Counted from the stretch's first letter, positions 15,851 through 24,299 are shown. The stretch is 24,346 bases of DNA from an uncultured Collinsella sp. (GCA_934668695.1 CAKUOD010000021.1:1-24346); one strand, 5' to 3'. Program-made: numbers and translations. The notes: generated by a model from the letters alone, not told the origin.

Positions 15851-17566
15851 CTATTGTGCCGAGCCCGCGACGGGCTCAAAATGCTTGTCCTTAACGGCCG
15901 CGGCCAGGCGATCTGCCAGATTGCGTACGCGCGGATCCAGGCGCGCGGCGCCCGGGTTGACAAAGAAGCGGGCCGTGCAGTCCATGATGCGGCCGGTGAT
16001 GACCAAGTCGTTGTCGCGCAGCGTGGCACCCGTGGCGGTAATGTCCACGATGCGATCGGTCATGCCGACGATGGGTCCCAGCTCGATGTTGCCGTGCAGC
16101 GAAACGATATCGGCATTCACGCCGCGCTCGGCATACCAAGCGCTCGCGATGCGCGGGTACTTGGTGGCCACGCGAAGCGACCCGCGGCGGGCATAGTTGC
16201 GCTCGGCCTGGCCGGCGCGCCACGCGGGCTCCGCCTCGATAAAGGTGCACAGACCGTAGCCCAGATCGACCAGCTGCAGCAGGTTGAGGTCTGCCTCGAT
16301 GAGCGAGTCCCAGCCGCAGATGCCGCAGTCGGCACCGCCGCAACCCACAAAGGCCGGCGCGTCGCTGGGACGCACGATGACAAACTCAATATCGCCGACC
16401 GCACCCTCGCCGGCACGCGTATCGCGACCGCGCACAATCAGGTGGCGGCCGGGATCGCGCAGCTCAGAGACATCCAAGCCCGCGGCCTCGAGCACGTCGA
16501 GCGTGTCGGCCTTGAGCGAACCCTTGGGCACGGCGATGCGCAGCGGGCCCTCGGTGCCACGGCCCACGGCGTGATCGCCATCGGAGGCGGCGTCCTCGGC
16601 CGAGGTGCGCGCGGCCTCCAGGCGCTCGAGCGAAAAGGCAAAGCCCGCCGCCGGCACCTCGATGCCGTCGCCGAACGCGCCGGTAAAGATGGAGTCGTAG
16701 CGACCGCCCGAACCAACCGGATCGGGCAAGCCGCCGGCATAGGCCTTAAAGACCAGGCCCGTGTAGTAATCGAAAGAGTTCATGATAGAGAAGTCGAACG
16801 ACAGCACCTGGGCGTCCTCGGGTGCCAGGCCCTCGACCAGGGCACGCAGCTCGCGCGTCAGCGGCGCGACGATACCAGCGGCCTCCAGCAGCGCGTCCAC
16901 GCGGTCGAGTACCTCGGCACCGCCGTGCAGACGCGGCAACTCGCTAATGGCGGCCTTGACGGCATCGGACTCGGCGCTTGCCGCCACGCGGGAATCGAGG
17001 CCCACAAAGTCGTTGGCGTGCACGCAGCGCAGGGCCTCGGCAGCCAGCTCACGATCCTCGCACGCCGCGAGCAGCTCCTTAAACGGACGCACGCTACCTG
17101 CGATGATGCGCGCATCGGGCAGCGCGAGCTTACGTACGGCCTCGGCGACCAGCGAGACAATCTCGACATCGCCCGCGGTATCGCCCGCACCGATGAGCTC
17201 AAAGCCCAACTGGGTGAACTGACGCGAACCGCCGGCATTACGCTGGCACTCGCGGACCACCGGCGCCTCGTAGCGCAGGCGCAGGGGCAGATCGGCCGCG
17301 CGCATACGGGTCGAGACCAGGCGCACGATGGGCAGCGTATTATCGGGACGAACCACCAGCAGACGGCCATCGTCGTCAAAGAGCTTGAACGGCGTATCCG
17401 CGATGCGGCCACCCTCCTCGAGCGAACCCTTGTCCTCGAGCAGCGGCGTCTCAACCGGCAGGTAATGATGCTCCCTAAAACAGCCCTTCACCGTCAGCGC
17501 AATTTCCTCGCGCGCCTGAGCCTCCTCGGGCAATATGTCCCGGAATCCCCACGGTGTGGCCGTCAT
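15851..17566 (-). CDS. HisZ-HisG fusion: ATP phosphoribosyltransferase with built-in regulatory subunit
   Basis: One 571-residue protein combines both parts of the short-form ATP phosphoribosyltransferase, which starts histidine synthesis by joining ATP and PRPP. Residues 1-322 are HisZ, a histidyl-tRNA synthetase relative: PWGFRDILPEEA at the N-terminus, the motif-2-like RLRYEAPVVRE (96-106), NSFDYYTGLVF (263-273) and the motif-3-like GSGGRYD (285-291). A flexible linker (323-340) leads to HisG-short. That part has RIAVPKGSL (343-351), GICGWDSL (415-422), RVATKYP (465-471) and the PRPP loop DITATGATLRDN (508-519). No ACT-like third domain of long HisG is present, which fits dependence on HisZ. 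A strong GAGGAGG site precedes the ATG. It heads the operon. In most bacteria with short HisG the two subunits are separate genes. Confidence 0.95.
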   Translation of the reverse strand: MTATPWGFRDILPEEAQAREEIALTVKGCFREHHYLPVETPLLEDKGSLEEGGRIADTPFKLFDDDGRLLVVRPDNTLPIVRLVSTRMRAADLPLRLRYEAPVVRECQRNAGGSRQFTQLGFELIGAGDTAGDVEIVSLVAEAVRKLALPDARIIAGSVRPFKELLAACEDRELAAEALRCVHANDFVGLDSRVAASAESDAVKAAISELPRLHGGAEVLDRVDALLEAAGIVAPLTRELRALVEGLAPEDAQVLSFDFSIMNSFDYYTGLVFKAYAGGLPDPVGSGGRYDSIFTGAFGDGIEVPAAGFAFSLERLEAARTSAEDAASDGDHAVGRGTEGPLRIAVPKGSLKADTLDVLEAAGLDVSELRDPGRHLIVRGRDTRAGEGAVGDIEFVIVRPSDAPAFVGCGGADCGICGWDSLIEADLNLLQLVDLGYGLCTFIEAEPAWRAGQAERNYARRGSLRVATKYPRIASAWYAERGVNADIVSLHGNIELGPIVGMTDRIVDITATGATLRDNDLVITGRIMDCTARFFVNPGAARLDPRVRNLADRLAAAVKDKHFEPVAGSAQ

Positions 17567-17602
17567 CTGGTGAGCCTCCTCATGCTGTGCTTCGTATAGA
17601 AC

Positions 17603-17632
17603 AGAAGACCGGCATAGCTCCGCCGGTCTTCT
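17603..17632. promoter_or_regulatory. Leader hairpin of the his operon
   Basis: AGAAGACCGGC (17603-17613) pairs perfectly with 17622-17632 around an 8-base loop. It lies 37 bases before the hisZG start, between that gene and a weak possible -10 (TATGCT on the minus strand, 17642-17647). There is no T-run, no run of His codons and no T-box sequence. The mode of control, if any, is unknown. Confidence 0.5.
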
Positions 17633-17806
17633 GGGTACTTTAGCATACTAGAGTGCTTGCGGGGAGAATCGTCTCTCACGGCTCACAGCGTATTCATTTG
17701 GAAACATTGGAACGGATTGCCCGCGGCCCGCCTCTACAGCGAAGGGCATCGACAGTCCATCCGGAAAAACGTCCGAGGTCCCGCTCGCTCAGCGGAAGAA
17801 CATACG
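17633..17806. other. Intergenic stretch upstream of the his operon
   Basis: I see no gene in this part of the 538-bp gap between hisZG and the permease. It holds the presumed his promoter region and one small hairpin, CCGCT-cgctc-AGCGG (17781-17795), enclosed by GTCCG/CGGAC arms (17771-17775 and 17805-17809). The short open frames here are unsupported by ribosome sites or recognisable protein. Confidence 0.5.
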
Positions 17807-18105
17807 GACGAGGGCCGGGGAGCCTGTCTTGTTTTGAGAAGTGGGCTTCGCGAACTTCTCAAAACAAGACAGGCTCCCCGGCCCCGGCGATGTGTTTCGG
17901 GCTGGCCAAAGTCAGATGCGCGGTCTCCGGGGCAGCATCAGCAAAGTCCCCATTACATAAAAAAGAATCAGCCCCCGCATATCGAAACGGTCGAGAGGGC
18001 CGCCTCCGGGCGGGTTGCCTTGGTCTGAGAAGTTCGCGAAGCCCACTTCTCAGACCAAGGCAACCCGCCCGGAGGCGGCCCCAGCGCGAGACCGTCCCAA
18101 ATGCC
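17807..18105 (-). repeat. Paired-hairpin repeat unit, copy A
   Basis: This unit of about 299 bp contains two perfect long hairpins. Hairpin 1 has a 31-bp stem (17812-17842 with 17854-17884) and loop GGGCTTCGCGA. Hairpin 2 has a 37-bp stem (17997-18033 with 18045-18081) and the complementary loop TCGCGAAGCCC, so it is in opposite orientation. Between them are 112 bases, including a conserved core (17950-17996) with CATTACATAAAAA and ATATCGAAACGGTCGAGA. The unit's right end, ATGCC, touches the stop codon of the permease gene. It therefore lies in that gene's 3' untranslated region and may end its transcript. Copy B lies about 1255 bp to the right in the same orientation. Confidence 0.9.
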
Positions 18106-19043
18106 TACCCGCACAGCGTGGTTACGAGTGGGATAGTCAGAATGGAGCAGATAATCGACAAAAACGTGCACTGCATCATGGGGCGTGCATCCTTACCGTA
18201 TTGAAGACAGTACAGCGTACCGTTGCTGCCTACTGGCATAGCCATCTCTAGTACCAACGTCGTGATAAACATGGGCGTCATGCCCGGCCACATGCGAGCC
18301 ACGGCAAGACACGCCATCGGCACGACAACCAGGCGAAATGTCACGGCGACATACGCACGCCAGTTGGTGAGCATCTCGAGCGGACGGTACTTGGCGATAG
18401 ACGACCCCATGAGCAACAATGCCGCCGGAGTGGTCATGGTGCCAACGATGGAAATCGAGTCGCCCAACACGCCCCAATCGGTCCATCCGGTTAGCACGAT
18501 TCCAAGCACAACAGCACTTGCAATGAGACCAGGACTCTTGCAGCAGGCGGCAATATTGCGCATCTGCTTTTTAAGTCCACCATCCATTCCGCTAAATAAC
18601 ATGGCACCGACGGTAAACATAAGAAGGTTTAGGGGGATAAGCGCAATCGATGCATACAACAGCGCTTGTTTTCCCAACACCGCCGAAATAACCGGAAAAC
18701 CGATAAACCCGGCATTACCGAAAAGCACGGCGAAGCGATACGAGCATTCCGTCCCCCTGGGAACGCGAAGAGCAGCGGTGACAGCAAACGCGATAACAGT
18801 CGCCACCGCATACATCACAAAGGACAGGCCCATGAGCGAAAACGTCTCGGCAATGCTCGGAAGTCTCACATCATCGCCCAGCGCTGACGAAAGCACCAAG
18901 CACGGTAGCGCCACCTGCAGCAGCAGATGCGACAGCTCGCGCTCGAACTCCGCTTTCATAAACCCCAGCTTGGCGATACACCACCCCAACAAAATGGGCA
19001 ACGAAACCGTCAACATCTGAAGCGCCACACTCGTAAAGCTCAT
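18105..19043 (-). CDS. AEC family transporter (auxin efflux carrier / malate permease type)
   Basis: This inner-membrane permease of 312 residues has about ten hydrophobic segments split into two halves, the typical AEC layout. Recognisable parts are the N-terminal LPILLGWCIAKLGF, the LLLQVALPCLVLSS segment of helix two, and a second half with VVLGIVLTGWTDWGV and TTPAALLLMGSSIAKY. Family members export or import small organic acids such as malate, lactate or pyruvate; the substrate here is unknown. AAGGGGGACGC precedes the ATG at 19043. The gene is boxed between two copies of a 300-bp palindromic repeat. Its place after the phosphoketolase could hint at organic-acid export, but this is speculation. 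Confidence 0.92.
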   Translation of the reverse strand: MSFTSVALQMLTVSLPILLGWCIAKLGFMKAEFERELSHLLLQVALPCLVLSSALGDDVRLPSIAETFSLMGLSFVMYAVATVIAFAVTAALRVPRGTECSYRFAVLFGNAGFIGFPVISAVLGKQALLYASIALIPLNLLMFTVGAMLFSGMDGGLKKQMRNIAACCKSPGLIASAVVLGIVLTGWTDWGVLGDSISIVGTMTTPAALLLMGSSIAKYRPLEMLTNWRAYVAVTFRLVVVPMACLAVARMWPGMTPMFITTLVLEMAMPVGSNGTLYCLQYGKDARPMMQCTFLSIICSILTIPLVTTLCG

Positions 19044-19062
19044 GCGTCCCCCTTATCTATTC

Positions 19063-19360
19063 CACGAGGGCCGGGGCGCCTGCTTTGTTTTGAGAAGTGG
19101 GCTTCGCGAACTTCTCAAAACAAAGCAGGCGCCCCGGCCCCGGCAATGTAATCTTGGCTGACCAAAGGAAGATGCGCAGCCCCAAGGCCGCAACAGCAAA
19201 GCCCCCATTACATAAAAAAATATCAGCCCCCGCATATCGAAACGGTCGAGAGGGCCTTGCCCGGCGGGGCGGCCTTGCTCCGGGAAGTTCGCGAAGCCCA
19301 CTTCCCGGAGCAAGGCCGCCCCGCCGGGCAAGGCCCCAGCGCGAGACCGTCCCGAATGCC
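19063..19360 (-). repeat. Paired-hairpin repeat unit, copy B
   Basis: This second unit has the same layout as copy A. Hairpin 1 is a perfect 31-bp stem (19068-19098 with 19110-19140, loop 19099-19109). Hairpin 2 is a perfect 37-bp stem (19252-19288 with 19300-19336, loop 19289-19299). The 111-base middle part matches copy A closely in its right half. Hairpin 1 differs from copy A at three pairs and hairpin 2 at eleven pairs, with every change matched on the opposite arm. The unit begins three bases after the phosphoketolase stop codon and fills most of the 320-bp gap to the permease. Confidence 0.9.
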
Positions 19361-19363
19361 TAC

Positions 19364-21892
19364 CTACTCGTTGTCGCCGGCAGTTAGCTGCGTTGCGGAG
19401 AGCGCGCCGTCGGCAGCGGTTGCAGCTGCTGCGTCGGGCCAGACCCAGTCGGTAAAGGCCGGGTGATCGTAGCCCTCATCGCACGCGAACTCGAAGGCCT
19501 CGGTGCGGAATGCCTCCCACTTATCAATCTGCTCCGCAAACTTATCGGCGTCGACCAGGCGCAGCACGTCGGCGGCCAGTGCCCAGCGGTCCATGTTGTT
19601 CAGGCGCAGCATGTCGAACGGCGTTGTCGTGGAGCCTTTCTCCTCGTAGCCGTGGACGCGGAAGGCATCGTGGCCGGGGCGGTTCCAAATCAGACGGCGA
19701 ATCGTGCCGGCATAAGCGTGGAACGCGAAGAGGACGGGCTTCTCGCCGCAGCCGAACAGCTCAGCCCAGCGCTCGTCGCTGAGAGCCTGGTCGTTCTCGC
19801 AGACGTTCTGGATCTTGAGCAGGTCGACCACGTTGACGAACCATACCTTGATGCCCAGCTCGCGCAGCATGTCGGTTGCAGCCAGAGCCTCAAGCGTCGG
19901 CACGTCACCGCAGGTGGCGACCACGATGTCGGCCTCGGCGAGCGAATCGGCGGTCGATGCCCACTCCCAGGTCGCAACGCCCTCGGCGAGCTCCGCCTTG
20001 GCCTCGTCGACCGTCTGGAAGGTCGGAGCAGGCTGCTTGCCGCAGAAGATGGCGTTGACGCAGTCAGTGGACTGGTAGACGCGCTCGGCCACGGCGAGAG
20101 CCATGTTGGCGTCGGCCGGATAGTAGGCGTTTACGATGTGCGTGTCGTTGGCCTTGTTGAGCAGCAGGTCGATAAAGCCGGGGTCCTGATGCGAGAAGCC
20201 GTTGTGGTCCTGACGCCAGACGTGGCTCGACAGCAAAATGTTAAGACCACTGATGGGGGCACGCCACGGAATCTCGCGCTTGGTGGCCTCGAGCCACTTG
20301 CAGTGCTGGTTGACCATGGAATCGACCACATGGACAAAGCTCTCGTAGGAGCTCCACACGCCGGAGCGGCCGGTGAGCACGTAAGCCTCGAGGAAGCCCT
20401 CGCACTGGTGCTCGGACAGCTGCTCGACGACCTTGCCGGAACCGGCGAGCAGCTCGTCGTTGGCCTCGTCCTCGTAGAAGCCGGCGTCCCACTGCTTCTT
20501 GGTCACCTTGTAGGCAGCCTGCAGGCGGTTGGACGCGGTCTCGTCGGGACCAAAGATGCGGAAGTCATCCATGTTCTTGGCCAGAACGTCGGCAGTGTAC
20601 TCACCAAAGACGCGGGCGGCCTCGGTGGAGCCCCAGCCATGACCCTTAGTTGCGACGGGGACCTCGTGGGCATGAATATCGGGCAGCTCGAGCTCGCGAC
20701 GCACCTTGCCGCCGTTTGCGTTGGGGTTGGCACCAATGCGCAGCTCGCCGGTCGGCATAAAGGCCGTCACCTCGGGGCGCACCTGGCCCTCGGGCGTAAA
20801 GAGCTCCTCGGGCTTGTAGGAACGCAGCCACTCGCGCAGCACGCGGAAGTGCTCGTGGGTGTCCTTGGCGCTCGCCAGCGGCACCTGATGCGCGCGCCAG
20901 GAGTCCTCGGTCTTCTTGCCGTCGATCTGCTTGGGGCAGGTCCAGCCCTTGGGCGTGCGGAACACGATCATGGGGTAGGCCGGACGAACAACGGTCTCGC
21001 CCGCGGCAGCCTGGGCCTGAGCGGTGGCCTTGATATCGCAGATCTCGTCAAAGACCTGCTCAAACAGGGCAGCGAAACGCGCATGAATGCTTGCGTGGCT
21101 CTCGTCGTCAAAGCCGGCGACAAAGAAGTGCGGCTTATAGCCCATGCCCTCAAAGAACTTGGTGAGCTCCTCATCGGACACGCGGGCAAGGATGGTGGGG
21201 TTGGCGATCTTGTAGCCGTTGAGGTGCAGGATCGGCAGGACGATGCCGTCGGTTGCCGGGTTCACGAGCTTGTTGGACTGCCAAGAGGTCGCGAGCGGAC
21301 CGGTCTCGGACTCGCCATCGCCCACCACGGCCACGGCCAGCAGGCTCGGGTTGTCCATAACGGCGCCGTAGGCGTGGCTGAGCGTGTAGCCGAGCTCGCC
21401 GCCCTCGTGGATGGAACCGGGCGTCTCGGGCGCAAAGTGGCTCGGGATGCCGCCGGGATAGGAGAACTGGCGGAAGAACTTCTGCAGGCCGGCCTCGTCA
21501 TCGGTGATGTCGGGACGAATCTCGCGGTAGGTGCCGTCGAGCAGCGACTGGGCGGTACCGGCGGGACCGCCGTGACCAGGCCCCATCAGGAAGATAGCGT
21601 TCTGGTTGTGATCGGCGATGAGGCGGTTGACATGACCGAACAGGAAGTTGATGCCGGGCGTGGTGCCCCAGTGGCCAACCAGGCGGTGCTTAACGTCGGG
21701 GCGGCCAAAGTCACGCGTCTCGCCGGTCTTCTCGTCGACAAAGTCGGCGCGCATGAGTGGGTTGGAGCGAAGGTAGATCTGGCCGACAGACAGGTAGTTC
21801 GAAGCGCGCCAATACAGATCGACACCCTCGAGCTCGGAAGCGGGCACCTCGTGTCCCAGCTTTTGCCACGGCGTCCCCAGTGTTTTAGCCAT
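19364..21892 (-). CDS. xfp: Phosphoketolase (xylulose-5-phosphate/fructose-6-phosphate)
   Basis: This thiamine-diphosphate enzyme cleaves xylulose 5-phosphate, and often fructose 6-phosphate, with phosphate to give acetyl phosphate and a shorter sugar phosphate. It is central to heterolactic and bifid-type fermentation. The 842 residues are slightly longer than the usual 790-830. Signature parts are His74 in [17 protein letters not shown] (104-111), the thiamine motif [14 protein letters not shown] (191-204) and NGYKIANPT (225-233). The long C-terminal domain includes the usual phosphoketolase ending region with [10 protein letters not shown], followed by an Ala-rich tail of about 20 residues. 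GAAGGGAC precedes the ATG. Two LacI-type operator-like sites overlap and flank its promoter, and the regulator gene is directly upstream. Confidence 0.98.
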   Translation of the reverse strand: MAKTLGTPWQKLGHEVPASELEGVDLYWRASNYLSVGQIYLRSNPLMRADFVDEKTGETRDFGRPDVKHRLVGHWGTTPGINFLFGHVNRLIADHNQNAIFLMGPGHGGPAGTAQSLLDGTYREIRPDITDDEAGLQKFFRQFSYPGGIPSHFAPETPGSIHEGGELGYTLSHAYGAVMDNPSLLAVAVVGDGESETGPLATSWQSNKLVNPATDGIVLPILHLNGYKIANPTILARVSDEELTKFFEGMGYKPHFFVAGFDDESHASIHARFAALFEQVFDEICDIKATAQAQAAAGETVVRPAYPMIVFRTPKGWTCPKQIDGKKTEDSWRAHQVPLASAKDTHEHFRVLREWLRSYKPEELFTPEGQVRPEVTAFMPTGELRIGANPNANGGKVRRELELPDIHAHEVPVATKGHGWGSTEAARVFGEYTADVLAKNMDDFRIFGPDETASNRLQAAYKVTKKQWDAGFYEDEANDELLAGSGKVVEQLSEHQCEGFLEAYVLTGRSGVWSSYESFVHVVDSMVNQHCKWLEATKREIPWRAPISGLNILLSSHVWRQDHNGFSHQDPGFIDLLLNKANDTHIVNAYYPADANMALAVAERVYQSTDCVNAIFCGKQPAPTFQTVDEAKAELAEGVATWEWASTADSLAEADIVVATCGDVPTLEALAATDMLRELGIKVWFVNVVDLLKIQNVCENDQALSDERWAELFGCGEKPVLFAFHAYAGTIRRLIWNRPGHDAFRVHGYEEKGSTTTPFDMLRLNNMDRWALAADVLRLVDADKFAEQIDKWEAFRTEAFEFACDEGYDHPAFTDWVWPDAAAATAADGALSATQLTAGDNE

Positions 21893-21950
21893 TGTTTATG
21901 TCCCTTCGCTGTGCGGTCACCCTCCAATACGGCAACCTTTCGTTGGGACC

Positions 21951-21997
21951 AGTATATTTGCTAAAACGTTTTATCATGGTGAAAAAACGTTTTACCA
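21951..21997 (-). promoter_or_regulatory. xfp promoter with two LacI-type operator-like palindromes
   Basis: The minus strand shows a TATACT -10 (21951-21956), with no good -35. Just upstream is a perfect palindrome TAAAACGTTTTA (21962-21973), then GGTGAAAAAACGTTTTACCA (21978-21997). The two central CG steps are 21 bases apart, two helical turns, on the same face of DNA. The first site falls within the promoter spacer, which fits repression. Confidence 0.7.
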
Positions 21998-22096
21998 CCC
22001 TTATCAATCCCATCGATTAGCAAAACGCGACATTCACCTGCGGCGTTGATTGTCACAGGTGCTCCACATTCGGTCTCTGCAAATTGGTAAACGTGT

Positions 22097-23125
22097 TTAG
22101 TTGTGTTTAGTAAGCTCGAGCACGCTGTCCTTAACGATAAGCTCCGGCTCCAGAACGACCTCTTCGGCACGCCTGCCGCCCCTACCGGCAAGACGCTTGG
22201 ACATGCAGCCAAAAGCATGCTCCGCAAGGACACCAGGGTCCTGCTCAATCGCGGTCAGCGCCGGCTCAAAGAGAACGTCGGCCGCCGAGTTGTCATAGCT
22301 CACCACCGAGATATCGCCCGGGATGCTCTTCCCCATCTCGTGCAAGCGCTTGAGCAAACCGAGGGCAATGTTATCCGAGCTTGCGAACACGGCAGTGGCG
22401 TCAGTTGCGAGCACTGCCTCCGAGGCCTCGTATGCGCTCGGAATGTAGTACTCGCTCTCAAACTCCAAACGCGCGTCGATCGGCAGGCCAACCTCGCGCA
22501 GCGCGCGCTCATAGCCGGCAAGTCGCTTGCGACCCGTATTGGAACGGCGGGCATTAACCAGGCAGGCGATGCGGCGATGACCTTGCTCGATCAGATAGCG
22601 GGTGGCCATATAGCCGCCCATCTCGTGGTCGAACATCACCTTGTCGCACTCGAGCCCCTCAATGGCACGGTCGACCATTACGGCCGGGATGGGCAGGTGG
22701 CTGACTTCTTCGCGCAGGGCGCGGTCATCGGAGAACTCGTCACCCACCACCAGGAAGACGCCATCAACGCCGCGCGTCACCAGCTGGCGCAGCAGCTCCA
22801 GATCGTCATCGGCGCTTCCGCCCGAGCTGGTAATGAAGAGCGCATAACCGTCCTCGCGGCAGCGCTTTTCCAGGCTACCGGCGAGCGAGGCAAAAAAGCG
22901 GCTCTCGATGTTAGGGACGATAAGGCCCAGCGTGCGCGACTCGCGCATGACCAGGCTGCGCGCAATCTGGTTGGGAACATAGTGGTTGCGCGCCGCGACC
23001 TCTTTGATGAGCTTGCGGTTTTCTTCCGAGATGCGACAGGGCCGATTATTGAGAACAAGCGAGACCGACGAGGGGGAAAGCCCCACCTCCTGGGCGATCT
23101 GCTTGAGAGTGACTTTGTTGGCCAT
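22097..23125 (-). CDS. LacI family transcriptional regulator
   Basis: This DNA-binding repressor has 342 residues, the usual family length. The N-terminal helix-turn-helix is VTLKQIAQEVGLSPSSVSLVLN (5-26), followed by the hinge region YVPNQIARSLV that inserts in the minor groove. The rest is a periplasmic-binding-protein-like sensor domain with LGLIVPNIESRFFASLAGSLE, the VDGVFLVVGD strand, and a core DISVVSYDN near 285. The sugar or metabolite it binds is unknown. GGAAGGAGCGAG precedes the ATG. It lies upstream of xfp in the same direction, 204 bases away, and operator-like palindromes occur before both genes. Control of xfp and of itself is a reasonable inference. Confidence 0.95.
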   Translation of the reverse strand: MANKVTLKQIAQEVGLSPSSVSLVLNNRPCRISEENRKLIKEVAARNHYVPNQIARSLVMRESRTLGLIVPNIESRFFASLAGSLEKRCREDGYALFITSSGGSADDDLELLRQLVTRGVDGVFLVVGDEFSDDRALREEVSHLPIPAVMVDRAIEGLECDKVMFDHEMGGYMATRYLIEQGHRRIACLVNARRSNTGRKRLAGYERALREVGLPIDARLEFESEYYIPSAYEASEAVLATDATAVFASSDNIALGLLKRLHEMGKSIPGDISVVSYDNSAADVLFEPALTAIEQDPGVLAEHAFGCMSKRLAGRGGRRAEEVVLEPELIVKDSVLELTKHN

Positions 23126-23160
23126 CTCGCTCCTTCCGGGTTTACGCGCAATCTCTTGAA

Positions 23161-23204
23161 AGTATAGCGACTACCCCTCTACCTCGGTGATAAACACTTT
23201 ACCA
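23161..23204 (-). promoter_or_regulatory. Probable lacI-type gene promoter with operator-like site
   Basis: A minus-strand TATACT -10 lies at 23161-23166, 35 bases before the regulator start. The imperfect palindrome GGTGATAAACACTTTACCA (23186-23204) covers the -35 region. It resembles the second operator-like site before xfp (both GGTGA...TTTACCA), which suggests autoregulation. No clear -35 box is seen. Confidence 0.5.
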
Positions 23205-23259
23205 ATCCGGTGGACGGCTGTTTTATCGCCGCCAGCGCACCAAATCCGTCCGGGTGGGG

Positions 23260-23265
23260 TATATT
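23260..23265 (+). promoter_or_regulatory. Possible -10 box for murB
   Basis: TATATT lies 44 bases before the murB start in the divergent intergenic region. No convincing -35 box is present, so the call is weak. Confidence 0.3.
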
Positions 23266-23308
23266 GCAATCGATTGATGACAACGACCACCAAAAGGCGG
23301 ATATCCGT

Positions 23309-24271
23309 ATGCACGAGAACGATTTTTTTAACGAGGACCTGCTGTGCGCGCTCGCTGGCGTTGCCGGCGAGGACAACGTGCTGATGAGCGAGCCTATGCG
23401 CGAGCACACCACGTTTAAGATCGGCGGCCCGGCCGACGTCTTTGTCACGCCCGATACCGAGCAGGGCCTCGTCGCCACGCTCGATACCTGCTATCGCTGC
23501 GACCTGCCACTCACCATCGTGGGCAACGGCTCCGACTTGCTCGTCGGCGACAAGGGCATCCGCGGCGTCGTCGTAGCGCTGGGCGAGGGCCTCTCCGACA
23601 TTACGGTCAACGGCACGCACGTCACGGCGGCAGCCGGCGCCTTGCTTTCCGATGTCGCCGCGGCGGCAGCCGAGGCCGGTCTCACCGGCATGGAGCCCAT
23701 CTCGGGCATTCCCGGATCGGTCGGCGGCGCCTGCTACATGAACGCCGGAGCTTACGGTGCCTGCATGGCCGATGTACTGGAGTCCGTGCGCGTCTACAAG
23801 CCCGCCCGCATGCTCGACGACGGCACCCGCGGCAGCGGCAATATCATTGAGTTCGATGTCGATGAGCTCAACCTGGGCTATCGCAAGAGCCGCATTGCCG
23901 ACGACGGCTTCATCGTGCTCTCGGCCACCTTCAATCTCGCCCCGGGCAACGCCGCGATGATCAAGGCCGACATGGACGACTACCGCCAACGCCGCGAGGA
24001 CAAGCAGCCGCTCGACATGCCGAGTGCCGGCTCCACCTTCAAGCGCCCCGAGGGCCACTTTGCCGGCAAGCTCATCATGGACGCCGGCCTGCGAGGACAC
24101 GCCATCGGCGGCGCGCAGGTGAGCGAAAAGCACTGCGGCTTCATCGTCAACGCCGACCACGCCACCGCCGCCGATGTCGACGAACTCATCCGCCACATCC
24201 AAACAACCGTCAAAGACCAATTCGACGTAGACCTAGAACCCGAAGTCCACCGAGTAGGCGAATTCCTCTAA
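23309..24271 (+). CDS. murB: UDP-N-acetylenolpyruvoylglucosamine reductase
   Basis: This FAD enzyme uses NADPH to reduce UDP-GlcNAc-enolpyruvate to UDP-MurNAc in cytoplasmic peptidoglycan precursor synthesis. Visible parts of the 320-residue protein are TTFKIGGPADVF (34-45), GNGSDLLVGD (72-81), ISGIPGSVGGACYMNAGAYG (131-150), LGYRKSR (189-195) and the proton-donor serine Ser242 in GSTFKRPEGHFAGKLI. The C-terminal LEPEVHRVGEF carries the conserved glutamate Glu312. It looks like a type II MurB, lacking the extra loop of the Escherichia coli type. I choose the ATG at 23309 (MHENDFF) because AAAAGGCGG lies just upstream. The longer frame from 23210 would add an unlikely N-terminus. It is divergent from the LacI-type gene. 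Confidence 0.96.
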   Translation: MHENDFFNEDLLCALAGVAGEDNVLMSEPMREHTTFKIGGPADVFVTPDTEQGLVATLDTCYRCDLPLTIVGNGSDLLVGDKGIRGVVVALGEGLSDITVNGTHVTAAAGALLSDVAAAAAEAGLTGMEPISGIPGSVGGACYMNAGAYGACMADVLESVRVYKPARMLDDGTRGSGNIIEFDVDELNLGYRKSRIADDGFIVLSATFNLAPGNAAMIKADMDDYRQRREDKQPLDMPSAGSTFKRPEGHFAGKLIMDAGLRGHAIGGAQVSEKHCGFIVNADHATAADVDELIRHIQTTVKDQFDVDLEPEVHRVGEFL

Positions 24272-24274
24272 TCA

Positions 24275-24299
24275 AAACCACCCCTAAAAGGGGTGGTTT
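24275..24299. terminator. Terminator after murB
   Basis: A perfect 10-bp stem AAACCACCCC with GGGGTGGTTT and a 5-base loop begins four bases after the murB stop. The T-run is short but A and T tracts occur on both sides, so it may work in both directions. Confidence 0.85.

Noticed and set aside
15851..17566. Histidyl-tRNA synthetase as identity of the N-terminal half of hisZG
   Set aside because: No anticodon-binding domain follows; a HisG domain follows instead, and the gene heads a his operon, so HisZ is the better call.
17563..17583. Tiny minus-strand reading frame (ATG AGG AGG ... TGA) overlapping the hisZG start
   Set aside because: It coincides with the Shine-Dalgarno sequence, has no His codons and probably arises by chance.
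14282..17599. Very long plus-strand open frame (1105 codons) opposite hisD and hisZG
   Set aside because: It is antisense to clear his genes, has repetitive His/Arg/Gly-rich composition typical of high-GC shadow frames, and lacks a ribosome site.
17567..17660. Histidine attenuator or T-box leader upstream of hisZG
   Set aside because: There is a hairpin but no run of His codons, no T-box motif and no T-run after the stem.
17807..19360. CRISPR array
   Set aside because: There are only two long units with internal palindromes, no regular short repeats and spacers, and no cas genes.
19463..21964. Plus-strand open frame of 833 codons opposite xfp
   Set aside because: It mirrors the phosphoketolase gene and shows no recognisable domain; stop-free antisense frames are expected at this GC content.
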